DNA from: Cacajao melanocephalus
Lineage: Eukaryota > Chordata > Mammalia > Primates > Pitheciidae
DNA: 64,000 nt
Assembly: GCA_963573385.1 (NCBI GenBank)
Contig: CAUYLG010071387.1
Location: forward strand, 1-64,000
Reading direction: 5' to 3'
A model generated the notes under the pieces. It searched no databases. It had not been told where the DNA came from and worked only from the letters and a program-made list of their open reading frames with translations. The position numbers were made by a program, and so were the translations under genes. Positions within the stretch are counted from its first letter, which is position 1. Each line of letters starts with the position of its first letter. Positions 50,460 to 62,380 of this stretch are shown here, piece by piece.

Positions 50460-50755
50460 CAGATGTTACCCTATTTCAAATCCTTCAATGACTCTCCATT
50501 GCTTAAAGAACAAATGCCAATTTCCTTTCTACGACATTCCAGCTCCTCCTTTTACATTGTAGGCTTCATCTCTCACCAGTCTTCTATATGCATCCCAACC
50601 TATGAGCCATATTCAATTACTCACTGTTCCCCATGACCATCATGTAATTTTATTGCTCTAGGTCTTTGCCTAGGGTGCCCCTTCTGTCTGAAATGCCAGT
50701 CGCCAGTCACTTCATCTCTTTCTGGCAGATGCTTATTCATTATTTAAAATTTCTG
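50460..50755 (+). mobile_element. L2 LINE fragment
   Basis: 'CCTTCAATGACTCTCCATTGC', 'GGTCTTTGCCTAGGGTGCCCC', 'TTCTGTCTGAAATGCCAGTC' and 'CAGATGCTTATTCATTATTT' occur in the order of the L2 3' half. Confidence 0.7.
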
Positions 50756-50889
50756 AATGAATAAAAAAAGAAAGAGAAGTTGAAAAGGAGTAAAGGGAAA
50801 TACATACATTCTCTTTCTAGTACGTTATTCTTCACAATTCTGGTTGTCATCTAGACAACAGGTTTTTCCACTGCCACTGGCTCATTCAA

Positions 50890-51377
50890 TGAATATATAT
50901 TAAACACTATGAATTTCCTCAAAGATGACCACCAACACTTCTTCCCATCCTAGAACTGGTTGGCCACTCCTTCCTTCCAGAGGTGGACTCTGTTACACTT
51001 CCACTCAAATCTAGGCTGGCTTTGACAAATGGAATGCAGCGAACATGACACCGTGCCAGTTCTGGGCCCAACCTGTAAAAGGCTTGGCAGCCTGAGCTTC
51101 ACTCTCTTGGAACCCAGCCTCCATACACTAGGGAAGCCTATCTAAGCTAATGGAAGAAGAGGTAGACCATGTGGAGAATTGATGTACAGCCAGCAGCTGA
51201 CCCTATCTGACAGATACGTGAAGGAGACCATCTTGGGCTTCCCAGCTCCGGCTCAGCTCCAAGCTCAATGCAGGACTGTGTATCAACTCGCAGAATCATG
51301 AGAAACAAGAAAGCTTTGTTGTTTTAAGCTACTAAATTTGGAGGCATTTTGTCATGTAGCAATAGATAATTGAAACA
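50890..51377 (+). mobile_element. MLT1-type solo LTR (ERVL-MaLR)
   Basis: The body has 'CTAGGCTGGCTTTGACAAATGGAATGCAG', 'GTGCCAGTTCTGGGCCCAACC', 'CACTCTCTTGGAACCCAGCC', 'GAAGGAGACCATCTTGGGC' and the standard MLT1 end 'TTGTTGTTTTAAGCTACTAAATTTGG' then TAGCAATAGATAATTGAAACA (51377). LTRs of this group carry promoter and polyadenylation signals, but this copy is old and there is no sign of an internal region beside it. The 5' boundary is approximate. Confidence 0.85.
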
Positions 51378-52447
51378 TTATGCCAGTCATGAAAGATAAA
51401 AGGGAGAAGTATATATTCTAGAATAACTCACTAACTAGCAGAAGAGATGACTGTATAAATATTTAATGACATATTACAAACACAGGTATAAGTATAATGG
51501 AAACTGTCTTATTACTAACCTATTTTCTGGTGGAAAACATTAAGACGTATCTTTCTTTACAGCGGTGAGAAATTAAAAACAAACAAATAAACAAGTGGTG
51601 AGATGGCCCAGAGACCAGTAGAGAGGTTTCCTGGAAGAATCCCATAGGTTTTCAGATCCATCTTTCTTTCCTTATTAAATAACCATGAGCATGGGTCTGA
51701 AAATCCCTTGTTAATTTTCTTTTGGCAATGTGAGAAGGCAAAAAGAATTGTGAGAGAATTTCTCATTTCTCTGTCTTGCAGTTTTTCCAGAGTCCTCCAA
51801 ATTAGGTTTTTATTAAATGATTATTAATATTTCCAATCAAGTCCTCTGGTGCCAGATGGAAGTTTTTCTTTTTGTTCAGTACATATGTGAAAGTCTGGAA
51901 TGAACAGAATAGGAAAGAAAACAATCATTTCTTAGCTGGTATTGTCATCCTCAGAGAATGTGTTGTTCTCAAAAGTGCATCATGTCAAGTACCGTCTTTA
52001 TGCTCAGTACTGTGCTGGTCATGAAGACAGAAGAAGAGGGGAGATAAATATTCCAGAAAAACACATATGCAAAACTATCAGCAGATTTATCTGCCAGAAA
52101 GGGCTTTACCATGTACCTGTGATGGACCAAGAATGGTGGAAAGGCAAAGGATGGAATGAGAGAGGGAATCCAAAGTGCAGTAGGCACAGCCTTTACTCTC
52201 CATGACATTACTCTCTAGTAGAGAAAACAGGACTTGTATGCAAAATAATCCATGTGCAGCTGCTATGACTACTACTACTAATAATAATTTCTTAATAAAA
52301 ATAATTTCATGTAAATGTACTTCACATTTTAAAATAAAACTAAAATTGCAGTAAATTCTATAGGAAAGAAAATTTACACTAAGGCAGATACTTTTGAAAT
52401 TGAACTTCATTTCAGATAATATATTTCTGCACTAATAAAATGCTGTA
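51378..52447. other. Unassigned DNA with a possible reversed L2 near 52170-52260
   Basis: 'AGGCACAGCCTTTACTCTCC' and 'ATGACATTACTCTCTAGTAGAG' fit a mutated reversed L2. A short (ACT)n/(AAT)n run lies at 52267-52290. No gene. Confidence 0.45.
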
Positions 52448-52737
<290 letters not shown>

Positions 52738-53442
52738 TGTTACTAATGAGCATCATCTGTACCTCCCTAAGGATGGCCTGCCTGAAAGGGGGCATACAAT
52801 TCTACAGCTCTCCATGGTCCTCAGGGACTTTCAGAAAAAGACAGATTTGACTTCTCAAGGGTAATGAAGGATTGAGCTGTTTAAGTTGGTGCCAGAAGGG
52901 CAGTATCTTCTGAGAGCTCACTGTTAGCATTTTAAACACACTTCTTCCGGGGTCTGTGTTTAGAGCACGTTCATGCTGCTGCTCTTTTCACAACATCAGG
53001 GATTTTGCATGGTTCCTGCATGTCAAGGTTCTTCTATGGATTTTTGTTATTGTTGTTGTAGCCAGGGATTAAATGCCCTGTTATTACTATTTAGAAAAAT
53101 CCAAACAAGCAGACTGTCAGACATATTTAAGTTGTAAGGTATCAACATGATGCTTCCCTGCTTCTCTCATATTGTTTTTTTTCTCTCTTTACTAATAAAA
53201 GCCTTCGAATTTTAAACTTACTATGTACTCAGAAGGAATTAAAATCTGTTTTTGCCACACACAAAGAAAGTTTGAAAAGCTTTCAGATCTTGTGAGGGTG
53301 TTTAATAGAGTTAATTAAATTAGAATTTTACATGTTAAACCATAATTTTTAAAAAAACCAATAAAGACAAGACTTTTTTTCATATTTGTAAAAAGAAACA
53401 GTCAAAAGCAGCACAGCTACAGGAGAATAGTGCATCTTCATA
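52738..53442. other. Unassigned DNA, repeat-free
   Basis: No gene or repeat recognised. AT-rich with TTAATTAAATTAG near 53312-53325. Confidence 0.45.
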
Positions 53443-54215
53443 GTATCAGAGGCTTTGCTGCATAACAAACTCTCCTAACATTTGGTAGCTTAAAGCAACA
53501 ATTCTTTAGGCCAAGCATGGTGGCTCACACCTGTAATCCCAGCACTTTAGGAGGCTGAGGCAGGGGGCCCAAGAGTTCATGACCAACCTGAGCAACATAG
53601 AAAAACCACATCTCTATTAAAAAATATAAAAATTAGCCAGGGATGGTGGTGCATCCCTGTAGTTCTAGGTATTAGGGAAGCCAAGGTAGGAGGATTGCTT
53701 AAGCCTGGGAGGTCAAGGCTGCAGTGAGCTGTGATAGTGCCACTTCATACCAGCCTGTGTGATAGAAAGGGATCCTGCCTCAAAAAAACAAGCCAACAAA
53801 CAAACAAAAAGCATAAAACAATTCTTTAAGAGTTGACTTATGTGATTCAGCAACTTAAGCTGGGCTCAACTGGGTAGTTCTTCTTGCCTAGGCTTATTTA
53901 TTCAGTTGCCATCAGATGATGGGTTCCTGGAGGGCTAGTTGGTCTTGGATGGGCTCACACACATCTCTGGCATTTGGTAAGTTGTTGGTATGAAGTAGTG
54001 TTTCTCCCCTGTGACTGATGGTTGGCTTTATGTCAACCAGGGTGATACCTATATATATCCTTCATTATCTGACAGATATTTCATAATCGAAAAAAAGAAA
54101 AAAATACACCTTTTCAAGCTTTTGCTTGTATCATGTTTGCTAGTTTCCCACTAGCCAAAGAAATTCATAAGGCCAAACTAATATTCAATATTTAATGGGT
54201 AGAGAAAGAAAGAGC
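53443..54215 (-). mobile_element. Old LTR-like repeat (MLT1-like), split by an Alu
   Basis: The left part (53443-53508) has 'GCTGCATAACAAACTCTCC' and 'GGTAGCTTAAAGCAACA'. After the Alu the element resumes ('GACTTATGTGATTCAGCAAC', 'GCTGGGCTCAACTGGGTAG', and the 'CCACTAGCCAAAGAAATTCA' block near 54149). This is the reversed MLT1-like layout also seen at 34745. It ends before the next Alu. Confidence 0.6.
53509..53816 (+). mobile_element. Alu (AluJ-like), inserted in the LTR-like repeat, with 12-bp target duplication
   Basis: Starts GGCCAAGCATGGTGGCTC and ends in an A-rich tail with CAAACAAACAAAAA. The 12 bases AACAATTCTTTA occur at 53497-53508 and again at 53817-53828. The diverged right arm (e.g. 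GGTAGGAGGATTGCTTAAGC, TGCAGTGAGCTGTGATAG) looks AluJ-like. Confidence 0.96.
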
Positions 54216-54217
54216 TT

Positions 54218-54545
<328 letters not shown>

Positions 54546-54674
54546 AGAAAGAGCTTCTTTTGATGAGAGAAACATCAAAGAATTTGTGGTCATTTTCTAT
54601 ATTTGAACAAAATACTTACACCTTCCTCTGTATTTTCGTGTCTAATTATAAAACATACATACCTAGCATTTGTT

Positions 54675-54885
54675 TTACACCCAGCATGTTTCTTATTATG
54701 TGCCAAACAATTTTCTGTGTATTACCCTATGTCATTTTCACAATGTCATTCGGTATTAAATGATTAAATTAAATGACAGAAAGTAAGCTGTCTAATATCA
54801 TACAGCTTGTATGAGGTGAAGTCAGTATCCTGAACTGTGAAGTCCAAATCTAAAGTTCATTTTCTTAACCAGGACTCTATACAGA
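54675..54885 (+). mobile_element. MIR SINE (diverged)
   Basis: 'TCTTATTATGTGCCAAACAATTTTC' then 'TATTACCCTATGTCATTTTCAC', 'CTAATATCATACAGCTTG', 'GAAGTCCAAATCTAAAGTTC' and 'TTTCTTAACCAGGACTCTATAC' follow the MIR order. Confidence 0.75.
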
Positions 54886-55594
54886 AGTTGAATTACTTAT
54901 CTTTTCAGGAAGATACAAATTGAACAGCACTAATATTACAAGAGTATTGGGAGTAACCCTTTAGTTAATTCTAAGATGCATATTTTCACACTTTAATGTG
55001 TCCAAAATTAAATTCACCTTTTATATCCTGGCATGTCATCACGTAATCAGTAGTGGTACTTTTTTTATTTCTTAATGGTACATAAAATAATGGTGTATTT
55101 TGCAATCTATACTATCTTACATTCAGTAAACATGATAGTGTTATCATATACTGCTTAGCTAATTTATAGCATTGATATATTCAGCAACAAAGAGGCATTT
55201 AGCAAAGAAAGTCCAGCAAAAACGCAGTGGCTTAGACACTGCTTAGTTTACACTAAATTATGAGTAAAATTTATTATATGCCCAAATATTGGCATTTCTT
55301 TGCATTTTATAGTAAATGACATTATGTTTGAATGAAAATATTAGTTTTTGTAATATGCTGTTATATAAAGTCAAGCAACTTTCCAGAAAAGGCATTTTTA
55401 TGAACATATCATAGGTTATCTGTCTCTTTTGTATACATCACTGGTTTATTCACAAAACATTTTGTTCATTTAAAATATTAATGAAAACTCAATATATAAA
55501 ACTAATGAACTAAAAACTGTACCATTTATTAAGAGTTTGGAGATTATTTGGGAGGTGTCTGAACAACACACTAACTGCAATTCAGAGAGGAAAA
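54886..55594. other. Unassigned AT-rich DNA
   Basis: No gene or repeat recognised. Confidence 0.5.
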
Positions 55595-55760
55595 TGATTA
55601 GGATTGGGGTATCTGAAGTTCAATTTTTATTTGAAAGCTTCTTAGCTTGGACAAATGACTTTACTGTTATGCTGTAATCTCTTCATATGTAATATCTGCA
55701 GTTAATGGTACCTGACCCTTAGTTTCATTGCTCAGTATTAACTGCTTTTATTATTATTGG
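55595..55760 (+). mobile_element. Probable MIR SINE
   Basis: 'CTTCTTAGCTTGGACAAATGAC' then 'TGTAATCTCTTCATATGTAATATC' and 'GGTACCTGACCCTTAGTTTC' resemble the central MIR region. Confidence 0.5.
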
Positions 55761-55869
55761 TAACTACCTTCTTCTACATGAGAGCTGCTAGGTGGAGTGT
55801 TTATAAACTATGAAGTGACATCTTTTAAAGTTAAGATTTTTGAATTACAGTACCATAACCAAGCCAACA

Positions 55870-55990
55870 ATATTAGTAAGATTATTAAGTGGATGCTATA
55901 CACTAAGCAGATAATGACTCTGTGCTATGTAGAGGAAAAACAAGTAAAACATAGACATTGCCTCAAGAGGTTTATAGTAGCTTGAATTGT
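55870..55990 (-). mobile_element. L2 LINE fragment (reverse)
   Basis: 'GATGCTATACACTAAGCAG', 'ACATAGACATTGCCTCAAGAGG' and 'TTTATAGTAGCTTGAATTG' match the reversed L2 3' end. Confidence 0.6.
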
Positions 55991-56035
55991 AGGCACAACG
56001 TCTTTGAAGAAATGATCTGATAACTATATAGCCAG

Positions 56036-56405
56036 TGATGTGGTTTGGCTCTGTGTCCCCACCCAAATCTCATCTGGTAGCACCCATAATTCCCACATGT
56101 AGTGGGAAGGACCCAGTGGGAGATGTTTGATTTATGGGGTCAGGTCTTTCCTGTCCTATTCTCATGGTAGTGAGTAAGTCTCACAAGATATGATGATTTG
56201 ATAAGGGGAAATCCATTTCACCTGGTGCTCATTCTGTCTCTGCTTGCCATCCATGTGAGATGTGACTTGCTCTTCCTTGCCTTCTGCCATGATTGTGAGG
56301 CTTTCCTAGCCATGCAGAACTGTAAGTCCAATTAAACCTCTTTCTTTAGTAAATTGCCAAGCCTCAGGTATATTTTTATCAGCAGCATGAAAATGGACTA
56401 ATACA
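56036..56405 (+). repeat. 5' LTR, MST/THE1-type
   Basis: Starts TGATGTGGTTTGGCTCTG and ends ACTAATACA. It includes the family's GACCCAGTGGGAGATG, CTCATGGTAGTGAGTAAG and CCTTCTGCCATGATTGTGAG blocks, and a polyadenylation-like AATTAAA near 56330. By eye it differs from the 3' LTR at about 53 of roughly 375 positions (about 86 percent identity). Confidence 0.95.
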
Positions 56406-57987
56406 GTAAACTGGTACCAGCAGAGTGGGGCCCTGCTGAAAAGATACCAGAAAATGTGGAAGCGACTTTGGAACCGGGTAACGGGCCAAGGTTGGAACAG
56501 TTTGCAGGGCTCAGAAGAAGACAGAAAAATGTGGGAAAGTTTGGAACTTCCTAGAGACTTGTTGAATGGCTTCAACCAAAAGCCTGATAGTGATATGGAC
56601 AATAAAGACCATGCTGAGGGGGTCTCAGGTGGAGATGAGGAACTTGTTGGGAGCTGGAGCAAAGGTGACTCTTGTTATGTTTTAGCAAAGAAACTGGTGG
56701 CATTTTGCCCCTGTCCTTCAGATTTGTGGAACTTCGAACTTGAGAGAGATGATTTAAGATACCTGGCAGAAGAAGTTTCTAAGTAGCAAAGCATTCAGGA
56801 GGTGACTTGGGTGCTATTAAAGGCATTCAGCTTTATAAGAGAAACAGAGCATAAAAGTTCAGAAAATTTGCAGCCTGACAATGTGATAGAAAAGAAAAAC
56901 CCATTTTCTAAGGAGAAATTCTAGCCAGCTGCAGAAATTTGCATAAGTCACCATCAGAAAGTCACCATCAGAATGTTAATCCCCAAGACAACTGGGAAAA
57001 TGTCTCCAGGGCATGACAGAGGTCTTCACAGCAGCCCCTCCCATCACAGGCCTAGAGGTCAAGGAAAAAAATGATTTTGTGGGCCAAGCCCAGTATCCCT
57101 GTGCTGTAGCAGCCTAGGGGCTTGGTGACCTGCATCCTAGCCACTGTAGCCATGGCTGAAATGGACCAACATAGAGCTCGGGCTGTGGCTTTAGAGGGTG
57201 GAAGCCTCAAGCCTTGGCAGTTTTCACATGGTATTGAGCAAGTGCACAGAAGTCAAGAATTAGCCTTTGGGAACCTCCACCTAGATTTCAGAAGACATGG
57301 AAATGCCTGGATGCTGTGGCAGAAGTTTGCTGCAAGGGTGGGGCCCTCATGGAGAACATTTACTAGGGCAGTGTGGAAGGAAAATGTGGGGTTGGAGGCT
57401 CCTCATAGAGTCCCTACTGGGGCACTGCCTAAGTGGAGCTGTGAGAAGAGGGCCACCATCCTCCAGACCACAGAATGGTAGATCTACTGACAGCTTGCAC
57501 TGTGCACCTGGAAAAGCCACAGACACTCAATGCCAGCCCATGAAAGCAGCCAGGGGGGAGGTTGTACCCTGCCAAACCACAGCAGCAGAGCTGCCCAAGA
57601 CCATGAAAGCCCACCTCTTACATCAGCATGACTCAGATTCAAGACATGGAGTCAAAGGAGATCATTTTGGACCTTTAATATTTGACTGCCCTGCTGGATT
57701 TCAGACTTGTGTGGGGCCTGTATCCCTTTCGTTTTGGCCAATTTCTCCCATTTGGAATGGATATATTTACCCAATGCCTGTACCCCCATTGTACCCAAGA
57801 AGTAACTAAGTTGCTTTTGATTTTATAGGCTCATAGGCAGAAGGGACTTGCTTGTCTCAGATGAAACTTTGGACTGTGGACTTTTGAGTTAATGCTGAAA
57901 TGAGTTAAGATTTTGAGAGACTTTTGGGAAGGCACAATTGATTTTGAAATGTGAAGATATGAAATTTGGGTGGGGCCAAGGGCAGAA
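56406..57987 (+). pseudogene. MaLR internal region (decayed gag-like sequence)
   Basis: Begins GTAAACTGGTACCAGCAGAG, the start of MST/THE1 internal sequence, and ends in a purine-rich stretch (GGTGGGGCCAAGGGCAGAA) directly before the 3' LTR, as expected for a polypurine tract. Three plus-strand open stretches remain: 56454-56786 (110 codons), 57122-57481 (119) and 57297-57809 (170), in different frames and overlapping. MaLR internal regions are thought to derive from ERVL-like gag sequence. Nothing here shows a zinc-finger, protease or polymerase motif, and the frames do not connect, so I regard it as non-coding relic sequence. Confidence 0.85.
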
Positions 57988-58363
57988 TTATGTGGTTTGG
58001 CTCTGTGTCTCCACACAAATCTCATCCTGTAGCTACCATAATTCCCATGTGTTGTGGGAGGGACCCAGTGGGAGATGTTTGAATTATGGGGGCAGGTCTT
58101 TCCCATACTGTTCTCATGGTAGTGAATAAATCTCATGAGGTATGATGGTTTGAAAAGCGGAAACCCGTTTCACTTGGCCAAACTCATTCTCATTTTGCCT
58201 GCTGCCATCCATGTAAGATGTGACTTGCTCTTCCTTGCCTTCTGCCGTGATTGTGAGGCTTCCCCAGCCATGTGGAACTGTAAGTCCAATTAAATGTCTT
58301 TCTTTGGTAAATTACCCAGTCTAGGGTATGTCTTTATCAGCAGCATAAAAATGGGCTAATACA
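57988..58363 (+). repeat. 3' LTR, MST/THE1-type
   Basis: Same family as the 5' LTR, with AATTCCCATGTGTTGTGGGA and GTAATTACCCAGTCTAGGG-like variants. Several differences are C/T or G/A at sites that look like decayed CpG. Confidence 0.95.
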
Positions 58364-58404
58364 GCCAGGCTCACAGATTCAAAATGATCAGGTGGGGGCA
58401 AATT

Positions 58405-58450
58405 AGTGGTAGTGGTAGTGGTAATGGCAGTGGTACTGGTAGTGGTAAGG
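58405..58450. repeat. (GGTAGT)n-type minisatellite-like run
   Basis: TAGTGGTAGTGGTAGTGG with imperfect TGGTAATGG, GGCAGTGG and TGGTACTGG units. It begins about 36 bases after the target duplication of the MaLR element. Confidence 0.9.
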
Positions 58451-59264
58451 GTGTAAGAGTCAGACCATTTGATGTAATTTTCCCTTTACCTATATATTTT
58501 CCCCTTTGCTGCACAAAAGCGCATTTTTGATTTTTTTCTATTTATGTTTCTTGGTAGAAAAAAAAGTTAACATAATTGACTTCTTCTGTTGCAACTTTCA
58601 ATCTGAAAGGCAAATATTGTTTTGGTGGAAAATAATCCTCACCAGTTTTTACACAATATATTCATCAGAAAGGTCCTGGCCAAGTCAATTAACAGCAGGG
58701 GTTGAGGTCAGGACTTTGGGGTTGATCCCAGAATATGGTCCTTCATAAAATGTTACATTGTTCTTAGTGACAATTAACTTAGTAGAGCACTTTAACGAAA
58801 GCACAAACAAGGTCAATCTGCAGTTGGTTCTTTCTCCTCCATTAAATGACACATGGTACCTATATTTTAAAATTATGCATCGGAAGTAGCAGGCTCTTGA
58901 ATGCATTCCAAAATATATCACAGACCAGGTGTTAAAGCACATTGCTATTAAGCTCAAAGCATGAGCTAAAATCATAGTACATAAAAGTCAGAGACTTTTC
59001 TATAGATATGTAATATGTGGCATAATCTTTTTTTCTTGTATTATACAGTTAAAAGGAACCATCCTTCCAAGGCAATCTGTTAGTGATAGCTGATGAAAAT
59101 AGCAAATAAAAGTAAGACAACTTCTATAAGTGTAGAGGGTATGAAACCTACAAGCCCACAGTGAAAGACACTGGAAGGAGTGACCTTTGAGGAACCAGGA
59201 AGCTGAGAAAGCACCTTTCTTGGTTTAATTACTGTACATCATGCAGTACAGATATTAGAGTGGT
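58451..59264. other. Unassigned DNA, repeat-free
   Basis: No gene or repeat recognised. 58640-58980 has a balanced, non-repetitive composition and is a possible conserved block. Confidence 0.4.
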
Positions 59265-59455
59265 ACTTCTCAAAAAAGATGTGTAGTCCAGGTCATCAGG
59301 ATCCCCTGAAAAGAATATTTTTGTTTTTAATGCAGAATTCTGGGTCCCACCCTAGAATATTTCCTTTCAATATATCTAGGGGAGGCCAAGAGATTCGGAT
59401 TTATATCAAATATCTTGCATAAACCTAATTCAGAGACAGGTTTAGAAATCAATTT
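59265..59455 (+). mobile_element. MER5-like hAT-Charlie DNA transposon
   Basis: 'GGTACTTCTCAAAAAAGATG', 'CAGGTCATCAGGATCCCCTG', 'GCAGAATTCTGGGTCCCACC', then 'GAGATTCGGATTTATATC' match the MER5A/B order. Non-coding, about 190 bp. Confidence 0.8.
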
Positions 59456-60824
59456 CATCACATTTCATTAGAGGTGGACAATATTTTTTATATACCTCCC
59501 TAGACTGAGTGTTGAAGTTCAAGACCTAAGATTTTCTGCTCTTGAGGCTGCCACAGTACCTTACACAGAATAGGTATTTGGTGGGTATCTGCTGAGTAAA
59601 GGAAGCTATACATAAAGTGAGTCGTGTTTTTCCCTTATGAGCTCTAAATGCTTATTTTCTCTGTTCCTGGTTTAACGTCCCTTAAATTTTTGGGTTAGGA
59701 ATTAAATATCGGGGCAAGCCTGAGAAAAGTGTGGGGCAGAGAGGACAAAGTACAGTAAGGTGGCAATAACTAGCAGCTAGGAGAACGCAGGAAGGACCGT
59801 GGCTGAGGGTCTGCAGATTTAGTCTATGTGGGGGACATACACTTGGAGGACCCTTGAGACAGACCCTGAGTATGCAGAGAAAGGTAATGGGCAATGTAAG
59901 TGAAGAATCCACCCATTTCTTTGCCTGGCTAGAGCCCTGAATGACGTAGCCTCATTTGGATAGCACCTGATTGTCAGCCCACTGTATTCCTCCTCTCAGG
60001 TGTTTAAAAAGCCTCTACAATGGGACATTATCCAAGTTCAAGTATATTCAATCTGATTCTTATATTCTTCATTCATATTTATAGCCTCCTGCTTTAAGAT
60101 TCCATTTTAAGACAGAATCCTGTGTCTTACTCAAGACACTGACTTCAGAATTTCTTTTGTAATTTTTCCACCTCCAAAGGGTTAAAGAACTCTCTGGAAA
60201 ATGGAACTGAGAAAAATAATTAGTGCTCAATTTCCTGTTTTATCCAATGGCTACATGCTGGATTTATGTAACTGAAACATCAATAAACTGTCAATTATGG
60301 TAAATGACTACGAGCTTTTCATTACACAATAATCTAAGACCTATAAGTTTAAGAGTATTAGGAAATCAGAAAGTTAAAGAATATTAGGAAATTAGAGCTT
60401 GAGTTTTGAATTTTTCCCATGAGCTCATCTTCAGTTCAGGTTAAATATATGCCCAGAGATTAGGGGTAACCTGGACAGTTGGGCACATGGATATTGTAGG
60501 CAATCTCTCATCTGCAAGCCAGAGATTGAGCTGAGTAGAAATGTCAGCACATAGCCAGCCTTGTGCTTACTTTATTATACCCTCATATCTAAAAAATAAA
60601 GGACTTCTAGAAAATAAGTACATTTTATTCATTACTTTATGCTACTACCCTATTTCTCAATTTCAGAGACAGTTGTTTTACAAATACGTCTCTTTTCCAT
60701 TGTAACCCTTCTAAGTTAACTTCTTTCAAGTTTACTACATCCCCCTACTACAGTATCAGCCTGTGCTTAAGCATTATTAGCTGAATAAGCAAATGAAGAA
60801 GGAAAATGTTACAGTGTAAGCAAT
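59456..60824. other. Mostly unassigned DNA with an L2/MIR-like end at 59520-59615
   Basis: 'CACAGTACCTTACACAGAATAGG' with 'TATTTGGTGGGTATCTGCTGAG' resembles an L2 3' end. The rest to 60824 shows no gene or repeat. Confidence 0.45.
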
Positions 60825-61110
60825 GAATCAGTCAGTTCCCAAATACTTATTAAATACCTATTAATTAAAAAACCATCTCTGTCCTCATGGGACCAGGAGT
60901 CTTAGGAAGAGGCAGGCAGGCACCGTGGTGGGAAGAGACAGAAGGCGAGAAGAGGTAAGTAAACAACATAAGTTTATCAAGTGATAAATGATATGAGAAA
61001 ATGAATTTTGATGCTGTTACAGAGTGTGACAGGGGAGATGGGGTGCTTCTTTACACAGGACAGTGAAAGAAGTCCTCTTTTAACCTTAAGATGATCTGGG
61101 AAAAAATATT
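60825..61110 (-). mobile_element. L2 LINE fragment (reverse)
   Basis: 'CCCAAATACTTATTAAATACC' then 'CATCTCTGTCCTCATGGGACC' and 'GTGAAAGAAGTCCTCTTTTAACC' fit reversed L2. Confidence 0.6.
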
Positions 61111-61544
61111 ACAAGCAAAGGGTCAGAACTTAAGAGACCTCAAAGAATGAGTGAGCTTAATAGTGTGTATTAATGAAAGACACAGTCTTTATCCTCTCAG
61201 AGCTTCTAAGCTTCTCCTCATTCCCACTACCTGTATTGCCTTTTCTACACGGCTGCAGCAATTAGATCTTGCCTTGCTGCTTGGCTTCCTTGATTTCTGA
61301 TCCATTTTTACTAATCCTTTAGAAAAACTGCATCAGATGAACAACAGTCTGATTTCCTCTGTCCCTGGAAGTGGGAAGAGGGCATAACAAATGGCATTTC
61401 TAATCGCAGTTCAGGATGGAAAACCATTGTAAAAGGCATTTCACTTATTTCAATGGAACTTCTTCTATCTATCCTCGTAAGACAGATCTGAAAATCAAAA
61501 TCATACCGGGCCTGCTTTGGCCAAAGTTGAATTTAACTGATGGG
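61111..61544. other. Unassigned DNA
   Basis: No gene or repeat recognised. Confidence 0.5.
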
Positions 61545-61960
61545 ATTTTTTTCATTTATTCATTGATTCACACATGTTTTCATCAGGCATTTATTTAGTG
61601 TACCAAACTTGATTTTGAAAAGTTGAAATACAGAGATAAGTGAAATATTGCCCTTTCCTTGCAGAGGTACAGAGACAAGTCTAGGGATAAACAGGTAAGC
61701 ACAGATCACAGCAATGTTATTTGTAGTCTGAGAGGTTTGCACAGAAGCATAAGTACTTAATTCAGCCTGGGGAAGTTAAGATAGTCTCCTGAAGGAGGTG
61801 ATACTTGACTTGAGACTTGAAGGTTGAAGAGAAGTTTGCTAGGTGGATAAAGATGTGGGAAGGGATAAGATACTATAGAAAAATAATGCCATTAGGGAAC
61901 CTAGTGTGAACATGCATAGTGTGTTCAGGGAGCTGAAAGCCTGTCTACAAGAAACAAGAA
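61545..61960 (-). mobile_element. L2 LINE fragment (reverse), long
   Basis: Begins 'TTTCATTTATTCATTGATTC' and continues through 'GCCCTTTCCTTGCAGAGG', 'CTCCTGAAGGAGGTGATACTTG', 'GACTTGAAGGTTGAAGAGAAGTTTGC' and 'ATGCATAGTGTGTTCAGGGAGCTG', the full order of the reversed L2 3' region over about 400 bp. Confidence 0.8.
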
Positions 61961-62199
61961 AACTGGGAAATAGGAGGAGGCCAATGCCTCAAAGACCAGT
62001 TTTCTATAGCCACCATTCTTTCACTAATTTCACAAATCTAACAGTTTGATTTCTTCAAGACAGTCATTTCATTAACATTCTATTCTTGCCTGGCTGTGGC
62101 AGAGAGCATCTTTATTATTGAGTCTAACGGTCTCTGGTCCTCTCTGCTGTTTCAAAAGACAGAACGTGCCTCCAGTTGCAAGGGAATGTATACAGTGCT

Positions 62200-62380
62200 C
62201 ACTAGCCATTATCTCATATTCTGACTGTGCAAAGTGGTTGCCATTCTGATAAAGGAGGTGAGGAAACTGAGGCTCAAGGGTGACACTGCCTTGTCTAAGG
62301 TCACACACCTAGGAAGTGGCACGGTTATGATTCAGTTTCAAACTTGCTGCTCATCCTGTAACACTAGGACAGAGCTGGTT
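62200..62380 (+). mobile_element. MIR SINE
   Basis: 'GAGGTGAGGAAACTGAGGCTC', 'GCCTTGTCTAAGGTCACACACC' and 'TAGGAAGTGGCACGG' are the conserved MIR core. Confidence 0.88.

Larger units (their letters stand above)
56031..58368 (+). mobile_element. Complete MaLR (MST/THE1-type) element with both LTRs and target duplication
   Basis: A 370-bp LTR (56036-56405), an internal region (56406-57987) and a 376-bp LTR (57988-58363) in the same orientation are bracketed by the 5-bp direct repeat GCCAG (56031-56035 and 58364-58368). Five-base duplication and TG...CA ends are typical of ERVL-MaLR. The 3' LTR starts TT rather than TG, a point change. The internal region has no recognisable reverse transcriptase, as is normal for MaLR. 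The element is old and inactive. Confidence 0.95.
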
